The notes under the pieces: model-generated
The model's input: only the letters and a program-made list of their open reading frames with translations
What the model was told of the DNA's origin: nothing
Database searches by the model: none
Shown here: positions 9,899 through 18,185 of the stretch, piece by piece
Numbering within the stretch: the first letter of the stretch is position 1
Layout: each line of letters starts with the position of its first letter
Translations under genes and position numbers: made by a program
Assembly: GCF_001429395.1 (NCBI RefSeq)
Contig: NZ_LMJT01000001.1
Location: forward strand, 65,335-129,334
Direction of reading: 5' to 3'
DNA length: 64,000 bases
From: Allobosea sp. Root381
GTDB taxonomy: Bacteria > Pseudomonadota > Alphaproteobacteria > Rhizobiales > Beijerinckiaceae

Positions 9899-10650
9899 CC
9901 GCGCATGCCGCGGCGAGAGCGCCGCGGTCGCTGCCCGTCGTTGTCGTCACCACCCTGCTCGCGCTGATCGGCATCGTGGGCTTGGCCGGGCTCGGTGTCT
10001 GGCAGGTGCAGCGCCTCGCGTGGAAACGGGCGCTGATCGAGCGTGTGGAGGCGCGAATCCATGCCGCGCCGGTCGCCGCTCCCGGGCCGGACCGCTGGGC
10101 GCGGGCCGAAGAGGACGAATATCTCCGGGTCGCCCTGCGGGGGCGTTTCCAGCACGAGCGCGAGACGCTGACGCAGGCCGTGACCGCGCGCGGCGGCGGC
10201 TTCTGGGTGCTGACACCGATGCTGACCGATGCCGGCTTCGCCGTGCTGGTCAATCGCGGCTTCGTACCGTCCGAGCGGCGCGAGCGGACAAGCCGAAGCG
10301 AGGGGTTGCCGGAAGGCGACGTCACCGTCACCGGACTCTTGCGCCTATCCGAGCCCGGCGGCGGCTTCCTGCGCGCGAACGCTCCGGCAAAGGACCGCTG
10401 GCATTCGCGAGACGTCCCCGCGATTGCCGAAACGCGCAAGTTGGCGGGGGCCGCGCCCTATTTCGTCGACGCCGACGCCACGCCGAATGCGGGCGGGTTC
10501 CCGATCGGCGGCCTCACCGTGCTGCGCTTTCCGAACAGCCATCTGGTCTATGCCGTGACCTGGTTCACGCTGGCGCTGATGCTCGCGGGCGGCGCTCTCT
10601 TGGTGCTGCGGAGCGAATATCGGCTGCGGCGCGGCGCTGGTTCGCGCTGA
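9895..10650 (+). CDS. SURF1 family oxidase assembly protein
   Basis: 251 aa with two terminal transmembrane helices enclosing a periplasmic domain. The N-terminal signature GVWQVQRLAWK and the C-terminal helix HLVYAVTWFTLALML are diagnostic. SURF1 proteins help insert heme into heme-copper oxidases. The GTG start at 9895 overlaps the cyoD stop (GTGA), which makes it the last gene of the cyo operon. Its place is often taken by cyoE (heme o synthase); no cyoE lies in this window. Confidence 0.9.
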   Translation: MTAHAAARAPRSLPVVVVTTLLALIGIVGLAGLGVWQVQRLAWKRALIERVEARIHAAPVAAPGPDRWARAEEDEYLRVALRGRFQHERETLTQAVTARGGGFWVLTPMLTDAGFAVLVNRGFVPSERRERTSRSEGLPEGDVTVTGLLRLSEPGGGFLRANAPAKDRWHSRDVPAIAETRKLAGAAPYFVDADATPNAGGFPIGGLTVLRFPNSHLVYAVTWFTLALMLAGGALLVLRSEYRLRRGAGSR

Positions 10651-10789
10651 CGGCGGCAAATCTTCGCGCGCGAACGGCCCGGAATTGAAATTGTTCCGCC
10701 CCGTGGCACCGACGACACTGTCGAGGCGCCGCAGACGGGTTACATTCTTTCCGGCTGGGGGAGCCACCGCATATCGCTCAAGAGGGGTG

Positions 10790-11041
10790 ATGGACGCTTT
10801 CACCATGATCATCCTCGCCTGCGTGACGGGCGAGCCCAGTTGCACGACCGCACGCGTTGCGGACGCGCAGTTCACCAGTGTCGAGGCCTGCGAGGCGCGT
10901 GTCGACGCGATCACCGCATCGATGACGAAGGAATTGGGGCAACGGCTGGAGCTGAAGGGTCGCGAAGTGACCTATGACGTCAGCTGCATGAGCCGCCAGC
11001 AATTGCAGGACAATTTCGGCATCGCCGATCGCAGCGCCTGA
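10790..11041 (+). CDS. Small cysteine-containing hypothetical protein
   Basis: 83 aa from the ATG at 10790, which follows a purine-rich AAGAGGGG. A longer frame to 10685 is less likely because it is Arg-rich and has no ribosome binding site. The N-terminus MDAFTMIILACVTGEPSC may be a short signal or anchor. Four cysteines are spaced as in small disulfide-bonded periplasmic proteins. Family not recognised; lies 139 bp after the SURF1 gene. Confidence 0.6.
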   Translation: MDAFTMIILACVTGEPSCTTARVADAQFTSVEACEARVDAITASMTKELGQRLELKGREVTYDVSCMSRQQLQDNFGIADRSA

Positions 11042-11346
11042 TTCCAGGCCTGAAGCCTTGCATCGTCACCTGGCGGTAAGCAGCGCCAGCGCCGCAGCCA
11101 TGGCGATGCCATAGCTGCGGCAGGCGCGTCGGGCCCGGGCGCTCGTAATCGCGGCAGCTTCCACGCGTTCCAAACGGCCATGTTGCACCCGCGCAACGGG
11201 CGCGGCGAAAGCCCGCATGGTCGCATCGTTGTGAAGACGGCTCGATTGCACGGCTTACGGCTCTCTGACAGGACATTGAGGAGATGTTGACTTTTTCTGG
11301 TCAGCTTCGTGTCCGCGCCCCCTTCGCCCGCCTGCCCGAGGTCCCG
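11042..11346. other. Intergenic region before the L,D-transpeptidase
   Basis: 305 bp without a convincing gene; open frames on both strands here are Arg/Ala-rich shadows. The last 120 bp are less GC-rich and probably hold the promoter of the downstream gene, but no clear -35/-10 pair could be assigned. Confidence 0.5.
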
Positions 11347-11925
11347 ATGAACCGCTCCTTCCGTATGGCCATCTACACTGGCCTTGGCATGCTCGCGCTC
11401 GCGACATCCGCCCGCGCCGAGATCGACCCTCTGACCCGCCAGCCGCTCTTCCAGTACGAGGATCCGGCGAAGGCACAGGCGACCGCAATCCCGCGCGAGA
11501 TCGTCTCCTATGACGGCAAGCACCGCCCCGGCACGATCGTGATCAACACGAGCGAGCGCCGCCTTTACCTGGTGATGCCCGATGGCAAGGCCATGCGTTA
11601 CGGCGTCGGCGTCGGCCGCCCGGGCTTCGACTGGGCCGGCGCCCAGACGATCACCCGCAAGCAGGAATGGCCGACCTGGACCCCGCCGGCGCAGATGCTC
11701 AAGCGCCGCCCCGACCTGCCGCGCTTCATGCCCGGCGGCCCGGAAAACCCGATGGGCGCGCGCGCGCTCTATCTCGGTTCGACGCTCTACCGCATCCACG
11801 GTTCGAACGAGCCGGAGACGATCGGCCAGGCAGTCTCCTCAGGCTGCATCCGCATGCTGAACGAGGACGTCATCGACCTCTACGAGCGCGTGAGAGTCGG
11901 CACCCGCGTCGTCGTCGCACGCTGA
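11347..11925 (+). CDS. L,D-transpeptidase (YkuD / ErfK-YbiS-YcfS-YnhG)
   Basis: Periplasmic enzyme forming 3-3 peptidoglycan cross-links or attaching proteins to peptidoglycan. 192 aa from ATG 11347, chosen because GAGGT lies 5 nt upstream and the Sec signal (cut after ATSARA) then starts correctly. The YkuD active site is present: His151 in YRIHGSNEP and, 16 residues on, SSGCIRM with nucleophile Cys167 and Arg169. Hyphomicrobiales carry many such paralogues. An intrinsic terminator follows within 25 bp. Confidence 0.88.
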   Translation: MNRSFRMAIYTGLGMLALATSARAEIDPLTRQPLFQYEDPAKAQATAIPREIVSYDGKHRPGTIVINTSERRLYLVMPDGKAMRYGVGVGRPGFDWAGAQTITRKQEWPTWTPPAQMLKRRPDLPRFMPGGPENPMGARALYLGSTLYRIHGSNEPETIGQAVSSGCIRMLNEDVIDLYERVRVGTRVVVAR

Positions 11926-11945
11926 AGATATCTCCGAGCAGCACG

Positions 11946-11977
11946 AAAGCCGGCGGCGACGCCGGCTTTTCTCGTTT
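11946..11977 (+). terminator. Rho-independent terminator after the L,D-transpeptidase
   Basis: A perfect 9-bp stem AAAGCCGGC/GCCGGCTTT (11946-11954 and 11961-11969) with a 6-nt loop, running into TTTTCTCGTTT. It is 20 bp past the stop codon and in the right orientation. Confidence 0.85.
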
Positions 11978-12047
11978 CGGACGGCTGCATTGCCTGTGCC
12001 GGACCGCGCCGGTATCCCTCGCTGCAGCATGTCACTGTCTTGCGAGA

Positions 12048-13226
12048 ATGAACGTGGATGATGTCGTCAATGCCTTCGTGCCCGGGCCGCGGGTCAGAAT
12101 CCCAGGTCGAGCAGGCGGACCGCTGGCGGGACTGAGCTTCGCAGCCAAGGACCTCTTCGACGTCGCGGGGCTGCCGACAGGCGGCGGAAACCATGACTGG
12201 GTGAAGTTCAATCCCGTGCCGGAGAGCCATGGCTGGTCCGTCCAGACCTTGCTCGATGCCGGCGCGGATTTCGTCGGCAAGACCATCACCGACGAGGTCT
12301 CGCTCGGCATCCTCGGCGAGAACCCCTTCGACGGCACGCCGACCAATCCCGCAGCGCCCGACCGCGTGCCCGGCGGCTCCTCCTCGGGCTCGGCCGCCGC
12401 AGTCGCGGCCGGGCTCTGCGACACGGCGCTAGGCACCGATACGGGCGGCTCCGTGCGCGTGCCCTCGAGCTTCTGCGGCCTCTACGGCATCCGCCCGACC
12501 CATGGCCGCATCGACGTCACCGGGATGATGCCGCAGGCGCCGAGTTCCGACACCACCGGCTGGTTCGCGCGCGACGCCGAGACCTTTGTCCGGGTTTCCT
12601 CCGTCATGCTCGGCGAGGAGCCCGGCCCGCTACCGACGCGACTGCTGATCGCCGTCGATGCCTTCGGCTTCGCCGACCCGGAGGTCGCGGAAGCGCTGCA
12701 GCCTATGGTCGCGCGGCTGGCCGGGATCGTCGGCGAGGTGCGCGAGGAAATCATGGCGCCGCAGGGGCTTTCGGTCTGGTCGAAGGCCCAGCGCACGCTG
12801 CAGCCGGTCGAGGCGTGGGCGACCTTCCAGCCCTGGGTCGAGAGCGCCAATCCGCGCATGGCGTTCAGCGTCGTCGCCGGGCTGCTCAACGGCGCGCAGA
12901 TGCCGGCCGCCGACAGAAGCTGGGCCTCGCTGATGCGGCAGGAAGCTCGCGCGAGGCTGCGCCACCTGCTGCCGCCGGGCACGATTCTTTGCTTGCCGAC
13001 CACGCCCTTCCCGGCGCCGAAGCGCGGCCTGCCCCTCCCCGCCCTGCAACCCCTGCGCGACCGGATCAACTGCCTTTGCGCACAGGGGGGCCTGACCGGC
13101 TCGCCGCAGGTCAGCCTGCCCGGCGCGACCGTCGATGGCGCGCCGGTCGGCCTCTCGATCATCGGCGGGCGCGGCACGGATGCCGCGCTCGTCGCCGTTG
13201 CCCAAGCCATGGAGAACGCCGCGTGA
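12048..13226 (+). CDS. Amidase signature family hydrolase
   Basis: 392 aa. The Ser-cisSer-Lys triad is visible: Lys in GLSFAAKDLFDVAG (near residue 33), the cis-Ser in PGGSSSGSAAAVAAG, and the nucleophile Ser in the downstream GTDTGGSVRVPS loop. Start at ATG 12048; upstream codons in frame run through the preceding gene and are not coding. The next gene overlaps by 4 bp and encodes an HpxZ/AtzH-like protein. Amidase plus this partner is known from oxalurate and ring-cleavage (biuret or allophanate type) catabolism, so a small ureido or amide substrate is a fair inference. Confidence 0.85.
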   Translation: MNVDDVVNAFVPGPRVRIPGRAGGPLAGLSFAAKDLFDVAGLPTGGGNHDWVKFNPVPESHGWSVQTLLDAGADFVGKTITDEVSLGILGENPFDGTPTNPAAPDRVPGGSSSGSAAAVAAGLCDTALGTDTGGSVRVPSSFCGLYGIRPTHGRIDVTGMMPQAPSSDTTGWFARDAETFVRVSSVMLGEEPGPLPTRLLIAVDAFGFADPEVAEALQPMVARLAGIVGEVREEIMAPQGLSVWSKAQRTLQPVEAWATFQPWVESANPRMAFSVVAGLLNGAQMPAADRSWASLMRQEARARLRHLLPPGTILCLPTTPFPAPKRGLPLPALQPLRDRINCLCAQGGLTGSPQVSLPGATVDGAPVGLSIIGGRGTDAALVAVAQAMENAA

Positions 13227-13627
13227 CCGACCTGACGCCGAACCTGCCCGAGATCGTCGCCGAGGTGGCGGCGCTGTTCGAGGCTTACGAGCAAGCCCTG
13301 GTCGACAAGAACGTCGAGGTGCTCGACGCGACCTTCTGGAACAGCCCCTACACGATCCGCTACGCCCTGCACGAGAACGGCTACGGCTTCGACGAGATCC
13401 ACGGCCATCGCGTCAGGCGCCCGCCAGGGCCGGGCATCAAGGAGAAGCGGATCAGGCTCGAAATCCTGACGCTCGGGCGCGACATCGCCACGGTAAACCT
13501 GGAATTCAAGGTGCGAGGGCGCGATCTGATCGGCCGGCAGAGCCAGAACTGGGTGCGATTCCCCGATCTCGGCTGGAAGGTGATCGCGGCCCATGTCTCG
13601 ACCATGAACGACGAAGCGCTCTATTGA
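13223..13627 (+). CDS. HpxZ/AtzH-like NTF2-fold protein (DUF3225)
   Basis: 134 aa with the cone-like NTF2 fold signature: an N-terminal helix (IVAEVAALFEAYEQALVDKNVEVLDATFW), then strands ending in VNLEFKVRG, WVRFPDLGWKVIAAHVS. This DUF3225 family accompanies amidases in purine (oxalurate, HpxZ) and s-triazine (AtzH) degradation; AtzH has been linked to amide hydrolysis of an intermediate. The GTG start at 13223 overlaps the amidase stop, so the pair is coupled. No other ring-degradation genes are adjacent. Confidence 0.8.
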   Translation: MTDLTPNLPEIVAEVAALFEAYEQALVDKNVEVLDATFWNSPYTIRYALHENGYGFDEIHGHRVRRPPGPGIKEKRIRLEILTLGRDIATVNLEFKVRGRDLIGRQSQNWVRFPDLGWKVIAAHVSTMNDEALY

Positions 13628-13652
13628 GGCCGTGGAGAGCGGCCAAAGCCGC

Positions 13653-14021
13653 TCACCTTCGGCGCAGCGGCTCCCGCGAGAGGCCCTGCGCCGCCAGCGC
13701 GTCGAGATAGGCCTGCATCTTCGCCTCGCCCGTCTCGCCGAGCTCGCGCAGATAGTCCCAGCCGAAGATACCGGTGTCGTGCATGTCGTCGAAGGTGAGC
13801 TTCACGGCATAGTGACCCACCGGCTCGACCGAAAGGATCTCGACCTCGGCCTTGCCCGGCTCGGTCTTCTTCTGCGTCGGCCCGTGGCCCTGGACTTCGG
13901 CGGACGGACTCTCGACACGCAGCAGTTCCGCGGAGAGCGCGTGGCTCGCGCCGTCATCGAAGCTGACGTGAAGGGTCCGGCGGTCCTTCGAGAGGCGGAT
14001 TTCGGTCGGCCAGGATGACAT
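13653..14021 (-). CDS. DUF971 protein (gamma-butyrobetaine hydroxylase-like N-terminal domain)
   Basis: 122 aa. The pattern WPTEIRLSKDRRTLHVSFDDG, the ELLRVESPSAEVQGHG segment and DMHDTGIFGWDYLRELG match the small DUF971 domain, also found at the N-terminus of gamma-butyrobetaine hydroxylases. Stand-alone members are linked with Fe-S protein or molybdenum cofactor genes; here it is divergent from moaA. Function not established. Confidence 0.85.
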   Translation of the reverse strand: MSSWPTEIRLSKDRRTLHVSFDDGASHALSAELLRVESPSAEVQGHGPTQKKTEPGKAEVEILSVEPVGHYAVKLTFDDMHDTGIFGWDYLRELGETGEAKMQAYLDALAAQGLSREPLRRR

Positions 14022-14163
14022 GGGCTTGGCTCGCTAGGGTGAGGCCGCGACAAGGCTGCGCTTGACCTTGGGCGCAGCAATGCCAATGTCCTGCCTTGAT
14101 GGCAATGGCGCCGGCCCGTTTTAAGGGCGCGGCGTTCAGCGTGACCGGGACGGAATTCAGGCC

Positions 14164-15219
14164 GTGCTTTTCGACAGCACCACACCAGAGACGACGCGGC
14201 ACGAGATCAAGCCGCTGACGCGGCCCGTGCTGACGGACCCGTTCGGCCGCGATATCTCCTATCTGCGCATCTCCGTGACGGATCGCTGCGATTTCCGCTG
14301 CGTCTACTGCATGTCCGAGGACATGACCTTCCTGCCGAAGCGCGACCTGCTGACTCTGGAGGAGATCGACCGCGTCGCTTCCGCCTTCGTCGCGCGCGGC
14401 ACCCGCAAGCTGCGCCTCACCGGCGGCGAGCCGCTGGTCCGGCGCGACGTGATGAGCCTGTTCCGCTCGCTTTCGCGGCATCTGGTGTCCGGCGCGCTGG
14501 ACGAGCTCACCGTGACGACCAACGGCTCGCTGCTCGACCGCTATGCGCAGGAGCTGGCAGATTACGGGGTGCGCCGCATCAACGTCTCGCTCGATACGCT
14601 CGATGCCGCGAAGTTCCGCAAGATCACGCGCTGGGGCGACCTCGGCAAGGTGCTCGGCGGCATCGAGGCCGCGCGCAAGGCGGGGCTTCGGGTCAAGATC
14701 AACGCCGTCGCTCTCAAGGGCGTCAACGAGGACGAGATCGAGGGGCTGATGACCTGGGCCCATGGCCTTGGCATGGACCTGACGCTGATCGAGGTGATGC
14801 CGCTCGGCGAGATCGAGCCCGGGCGGATCGACCAGTTTCTGCCGCTCTCGATCGTCCGGGCGCGGCTGATGGACAAGTACAACCTCGTCGAGGACCCCTA
14901 TCGCACGGGCGGGCCGGCGCGCTATGTCCGCGTCAAGGAGACGGGCGGCCTCGTCGGCTTCATCACACCGATGACCCATAATTTCTGCGAGAGCTGCAAC
15001 CGCGTGCGCCTGACCTGCACCGGCACGCTCTACATGTGCCTCGGCCAGGAGGACGCCGCCGATCTGCGCGCGCCGATCCGCGCCTCCGCCGACGACGCCC
15101 TGCTCCACCGTGCCATGGAAGAGGCGATCGCGCGCAAGCCCAAGGGCCACGACTTCATCATCGACCGGCGCGGCAACAAGCCGGCCGTCGGGCGGCATAT
15201 GAGCGTCACCGGCGGCTGA
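14164..15219 (+). CDS. moaA: GTP 3',8-cyclase, molybdenum cofactor biosynthesis
   Basis: Radical SAM enzyme that starts molybdopterin synthesis from GTP together with MoaC. 351 aa. The SAM cluster is CDFRCVYC (Cys42, Cys46, Cys49), followed by [12 protein letters not shown]. The second cluster lies near 277-295 in [12 protein letters not shown] plus a later Cys. The family's C-terminal double glycine is present (VTGG). Start GTG at 14164. The formate-type molybdoenzyme at 55.5 kb would need this pathway. Confidence 0.95.
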   Translation: MLFDSTTPETTRHEIKPLTRPVLTDPFGRDISYLRISVTDRCDFRCVYCMSEDMTFLPKRDLLTLEEIDRVASAFVARGTRKLRLTGGEPLVRRDVMSLFRSLSRHLVSGALDELTVTTNGSLLDRYAQELADYGVRRINVSLDTLDAAKFRKITRWGDLGKVLGGIEAARKAGLRVKINAVALKGVNEDEIEGLMTWAHGLGMDLTLIEVMPLGEIEPGRIDQFLPLSIVRARLMDKYNLVEDPYRTGGPARYVRVKETGGLVGFITPMTHNFCESCNRVRLTCTGTLYMCLGQEDAADLRAPIRASADDALLHRAMEEAIARKPKGHDFIIDRRGNKPAVGRHMSVTGG

Positions 15220-15334
15220 GCGCTCCTGCCCCTCGGTTCGACATGGGGACGATGGCTCGGTGTCGAAGCACGTGTCTTGACGCGCTTCCGCAAAGCCTTA
15301 ACGGTTCCTTTATGGCAAGCGTTGCGGGCGTTCG

Positions 15335-15922
15335 ATGATCAGAGGCGTGCTTATTCGGCTCAGGTCGATCGCCGATGGCGTCTGGCGCTTCCTGCGGGAG
15401 ACGCACATCGTCAGGCTGGCGATCATGGCCGTGAAGCTCTGGCGGTCGCTGCGGCTCCTCTCCATCGCCCTTGCGGTGCTCGTCCTGGGCTGCACCAGCC
15501 TCGCCGGCCTGTCGGCCCGCCTCGTGTTCGTCACCCTAGCCCCCGCTTCGCCGAGCGGCATTGGCGCCGGGATCGCGGCCGGTCTCGTCGGACTTGTCCT
15601 GCTCGAACTCTGTGCGGTGGTGGCTCTCGCGGGGATCGAGGCCGTGTTGCAGCTCGCCCATGATACCGGCCGGCATCGCTCCGGGGCATTGCTGACGCTC
15701 GCGACGATCCTCGCGGCAGCCGGCGCGGCTGGCTCGCTGGCCGATGGCGCCGCGCTGTCCGTGACGGCCTGGTTTTCAACCGGCATCGCCGCGATGCTGA
15801 TCGCGATCACCGGCTGGTTCCAGCGGGCCTATCGCCGGCCGGCATGGCGCGGCTTCCGGGATTTCCATGCCGATGTCGTCGAAGCGCGGCACTTCCTGGC
15901 GAGAGCCGCCCATGACGTCTGA
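15335..15922 (+). CDS. Membrane protein of unknown function, first gene of a three-gene module
   Basis: 195 aa with about four hydrophobic segments: LLSIALAVLVLGCTSLAGLSA, GIAAGLVGLVLLELCAVVALAG, LTLATILAAAGAAGSLADG and AWFSTGIAAMLIAITGWF. A basic amphipathic N-terminus precedes them. No family recognised. The next gene starts inside its 3' end (11-bp overlap), and a third gene follows 39 bp later, so they look like one operon. TTAA-N7-TTTA (15298-15312), one mismatch from a CtrA-type site, lies 22 bp before the start. Confidence 0.65.
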   Translation: MIRGVLIRLRSIADGVWRFLRETHIVRLAIMAVKLWRSLRLLSIALAVLVLGCTSLAGLSARLVFVTLAPASPSGIGAGIAAGLVGLVLLELCAVVALAGIEAVLQLAHDTGRHRSGALLTLATILAAAGAAGSLADGAALSVTAWFSTGIAAMLIAITGWFQRAYRRPAWRGFRDFHADVVEARHFLARAAHDV

Positions 15923-17372
15923 ACCACGCCACGGCAGCGGCGCGCTGCCGCCGATCACCGCCCATCACTTGGCCGAACTCGTCCAGGCCGGGGATCGCGG
16001 CGCCAGCGACGCGCTGGAGAACAATCCGCCGCCGCATTCGGCCCTGCTCTCACAGACCGAACTGACGCTGCTGGCGCGCGTCATCGAGATCTTCGGCGCG
16101 ATCCGGCAGGAGGCGGCGGTCGCGCTCAACGCGCTGCATGCCGAGATCGCCGGGCGGCGCGAGCTGTTCACCCAGGAGCGCTACGAGGGGCGGGTCCGCT
16201 CGATCGAGGCCTCGATGCGGGCGCTGCTCAACCGCCATGGCGGCGAACTGGAACAGCGGGTGTATGACGCGCTCAAGGCCAAGCGCGAATACGAGTACTT
16301 CAATTACGCGCATCGCCGCACGGCCGACCCCAAGGTCGACAAATGGCAGTTCATCATGCTGTTTCTGGTCGTTCCGCTCGCGCTGGAGAGCCTGCTGAAC
16401 GGCAACTTCTTCGCCGAGGCGAGCGAATTCGGGCTTGTCGGCGGCGCGGCGACGGCCGTCATCATCTCGGCCCTCAATATCTCGCTGGGCTTCCTCGTCG
16501 GCATGTGGCCGGCGCGCTATTGCCAGCATGTGCGCGCCTCGCACCTGTTCTGGGCGCTGCCGATCTATGCCGGCATGATCGCGCTGATCATCTGGTTCAA
16601 TCTCGCGGTCGGGCATTACCGCGAGATGCTGATCGCCTCGCCCGATTCGCGCTCGCTCCAGGTGCTGCCGCGCGTGCTGGAGAGCCCGTTCGCCATCACC
16701 GAGCTGAAATCGGCGGCATTGGTGCTCATCGGCTGCATCGTCGCCTTCGCCGCCGCAGTGAAGGGCTATTCCGCCTTCGGCAGCTATCCCGGCCATGGCG
16801 CCGCCTACAAGCGGTGGCGGCAACGCTGGAGCGCTGTCGAGGAGGAGCGCCGCCGGCTCGATGTCACGCTGCTGCCCGAGTTGGAGGCGATCCGCTCCGG
16901 GATCGGCGGCTTCACCGAGGATTGCGCACGCGAACTCGCCCGGCTGCAGAGCTCGAAGGCCGCGGCGGAACAGGCGCGGGCTCTCTACGCCGCGCGGCTG
17001 GCGCAGCTGCGCAGCGCCAAGGATGCGGCGCTGATGCAGTATCGCGAGGCCAATCTGCGCGTGCGCACGGACATGCCGCCCGCCTATTTCTCGCAGTCGC
17101 TGAACGTCGCCGAGATCGACCAGCCGACGGAGCTGCCCGAATATGGAGCGGTCAGGGCCCTGATCGACGATTACGAGCGGCAGCTCGCCAATATGCCGCC
17201 CCTCGTCGAGATGAAGCTCCGGGAGCGTCTCGCACTGGTGCGCGGGCTCGATCTCGCCGGCGAGGTCGAGCGGCTGAAGACGCGCGCCGCCGAGGCCGGC
17301 CGCGACGCCTTCGAGCAGGACGAGGCGGCGCGCAAGCAAGCTAATGCGGAATTCGCCGCAATGCAGCGCTAA
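15912..17372 (+). CDS. Membrane-anchored coiled-coil protein of unknown function
   Basis: 486 aa. An N-terminal helical region (residues 40-150) is followed by several hydrophobic helices: about 155-175 (FIMLFLVVPLALESLL), 180-205, 212-235 (LFWALPIYAGMIALIIWF) and 268-290 (SAALVLIGCIVAFAAAVKG). A long Ala/Glu/Arg-rich coiled coil fills 310-486. The design resembles mechanical or scaffold membrane proteins, but no family was recognised. The ATG at 15912 is chosen because the frame upstream overlaps gene 1 and carries no ribosome binding site. Confidence 0.65.
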   Translation: MTSEPRHGSGALPPITAHHLAELVQAGDRGASDALENNPPPHSALLSQTELTLLARVIEIFGAIRQEAAVALNALHAEIAGRRELFTQERYEGRVRSIEASMRALLNRHGGELEQRVYDALKAKREYEYFNYAHRRTADPKVDKWQFIMLFLVVPLALESLLNGNFFAEASEFGLVGGAATAVIISALNISLGFLVGMWPARYCQHVRASHLFWALPIYAGMIALIIWFNLAVGHYREMLIASPDSRSLQVLPRVLESPFAITELKSAALVLIGCIVAFAAAVKGYSAFGSYPGHGAAYKRWRQRWSAVEEERRRLDVTLLPELEAIRSGIGGFTEDCARELARLQSSKAAAEQARALYAARLAQLRSAKDAALMQYREANLRVRTDMPPAYFSQSLNVAEIDQPTELPEYGAVRALIDDYERQLANMPPLVEMKLRERLALVRGLDLAGEVERLKTRAAEAGRDAFEQDEAARKQANAEFAAMQR

Positions 17373-17411
17373 CCGGCGCAGGCGGCCCATCGGCAGGATG
17401 AAGAGCAAGAG

Positions 17412-18176
17412 ATGAAGAGCGAGAGCTGGGCGATCGTCGCCTCCGTGCTGGCGGGCGTCGCACTGGTCGGTTTCTTTGCAGCGCCGTCGCTGTTGCGAGG
17501 GCCGCCGCGGGATGACGAGTCGCTCTGCCTCAAGACCGGTGCCGTCGGGCATACGCTGGTTCTGGTCGACAAGAGCGACCCCTGGAGCGAGGTCCAGGCC
17601 GGGCGGCTGAAGCGGCTCGTCAAGAAGATCGGCGACGAACTGCCGGCCGAGCGGATGCTGTCGATCTACGTCTTCAACGACGCATTCGAGCCCGGCTTCC
17701 CGCCGCTGCTCTCGCTGTGCAATCCCGGACGCACGGCGAGCGAGCTGATCGGCAATCCACGCCGCGAATATGTCCGCTGGACCGAGAAATTCGGCCGCCC
17801 GCTCGACGAGGCGCTGGCGGTGCTGTCGCAGCCCGCCAAGGGCAACCTGTCGCCGATCGCGGAAGCCGTGGGCGATGTCGTCTCGCGGCCCGAAACCCGC
17901 GTGCGCGACGGCGACAAGGCCCTCGTCCTGGTTTCCGACATGCTGCAGAACTCGAGCCAGTTCACGGTGTTCGGCTCGAACCAGGCCGCGCGCGACCCGG
18001 AGCGGCTGAAGCGACTCGTCGGCAAGATCTGGCAGGATTCCGGCGCCAAGGGCTGGCAACTGCAGGTCCACCAGGTCCAGGGCGTCTATGATCCGCAGCG
18101 CCTCGAACAGGCCGGATCGCTCTGGCAGCAGACGTTGCGCGGCCTCAACGTACCCTTCGTCTGGGAGCGGCTGTAG
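17412..18176 (+). CDS. Membrane-anchored VWA-like protein of unknown function
   Basis: 254 aa with one N-terminal anchor (WAIVASVLAGVALVGFFAAPSLL) and a soluble alpha/beta domain. HTLVLVDKSDPWSE near 50-63 resembles the first strand and metal site of von Willebrand A domains, with Asp-x-Ser-x-Pro instead of Asp-x-Ser-x-Ser. DKALVLVSDMLQNS near 168-181 is like the VWA strand with a conserved Asp. I infer a VWA fold with an altered metal site. Third gene of the module; its stop is 9 bp from the convergent MCP gene. Confidence 0.65.
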   Translation: MKSESWAIVASVLAGVALVGFFAAPSLLRGPPRDDESLCLKTGAVGHTLVLVDKSDPWSEVQAGRLKRLVKKIGDELPAERMLSIYVFNDAFEPGFPPLLSLCNPGRTASELIGNPRREYVRWTEKFGRPLDEALAVLSQPAKGNLSPIAEAVGDVVSRPETRVRDGDKALVLVSDMLQNSSQFTVFGSNQAARDPERLKRLVGKIWQDSGAKGWQLQVHQVQGVYDPQRLEQAGSLWQQTLRGLNVPFVWERL

Positions 18177-18185
18177 GGCCGGCCC

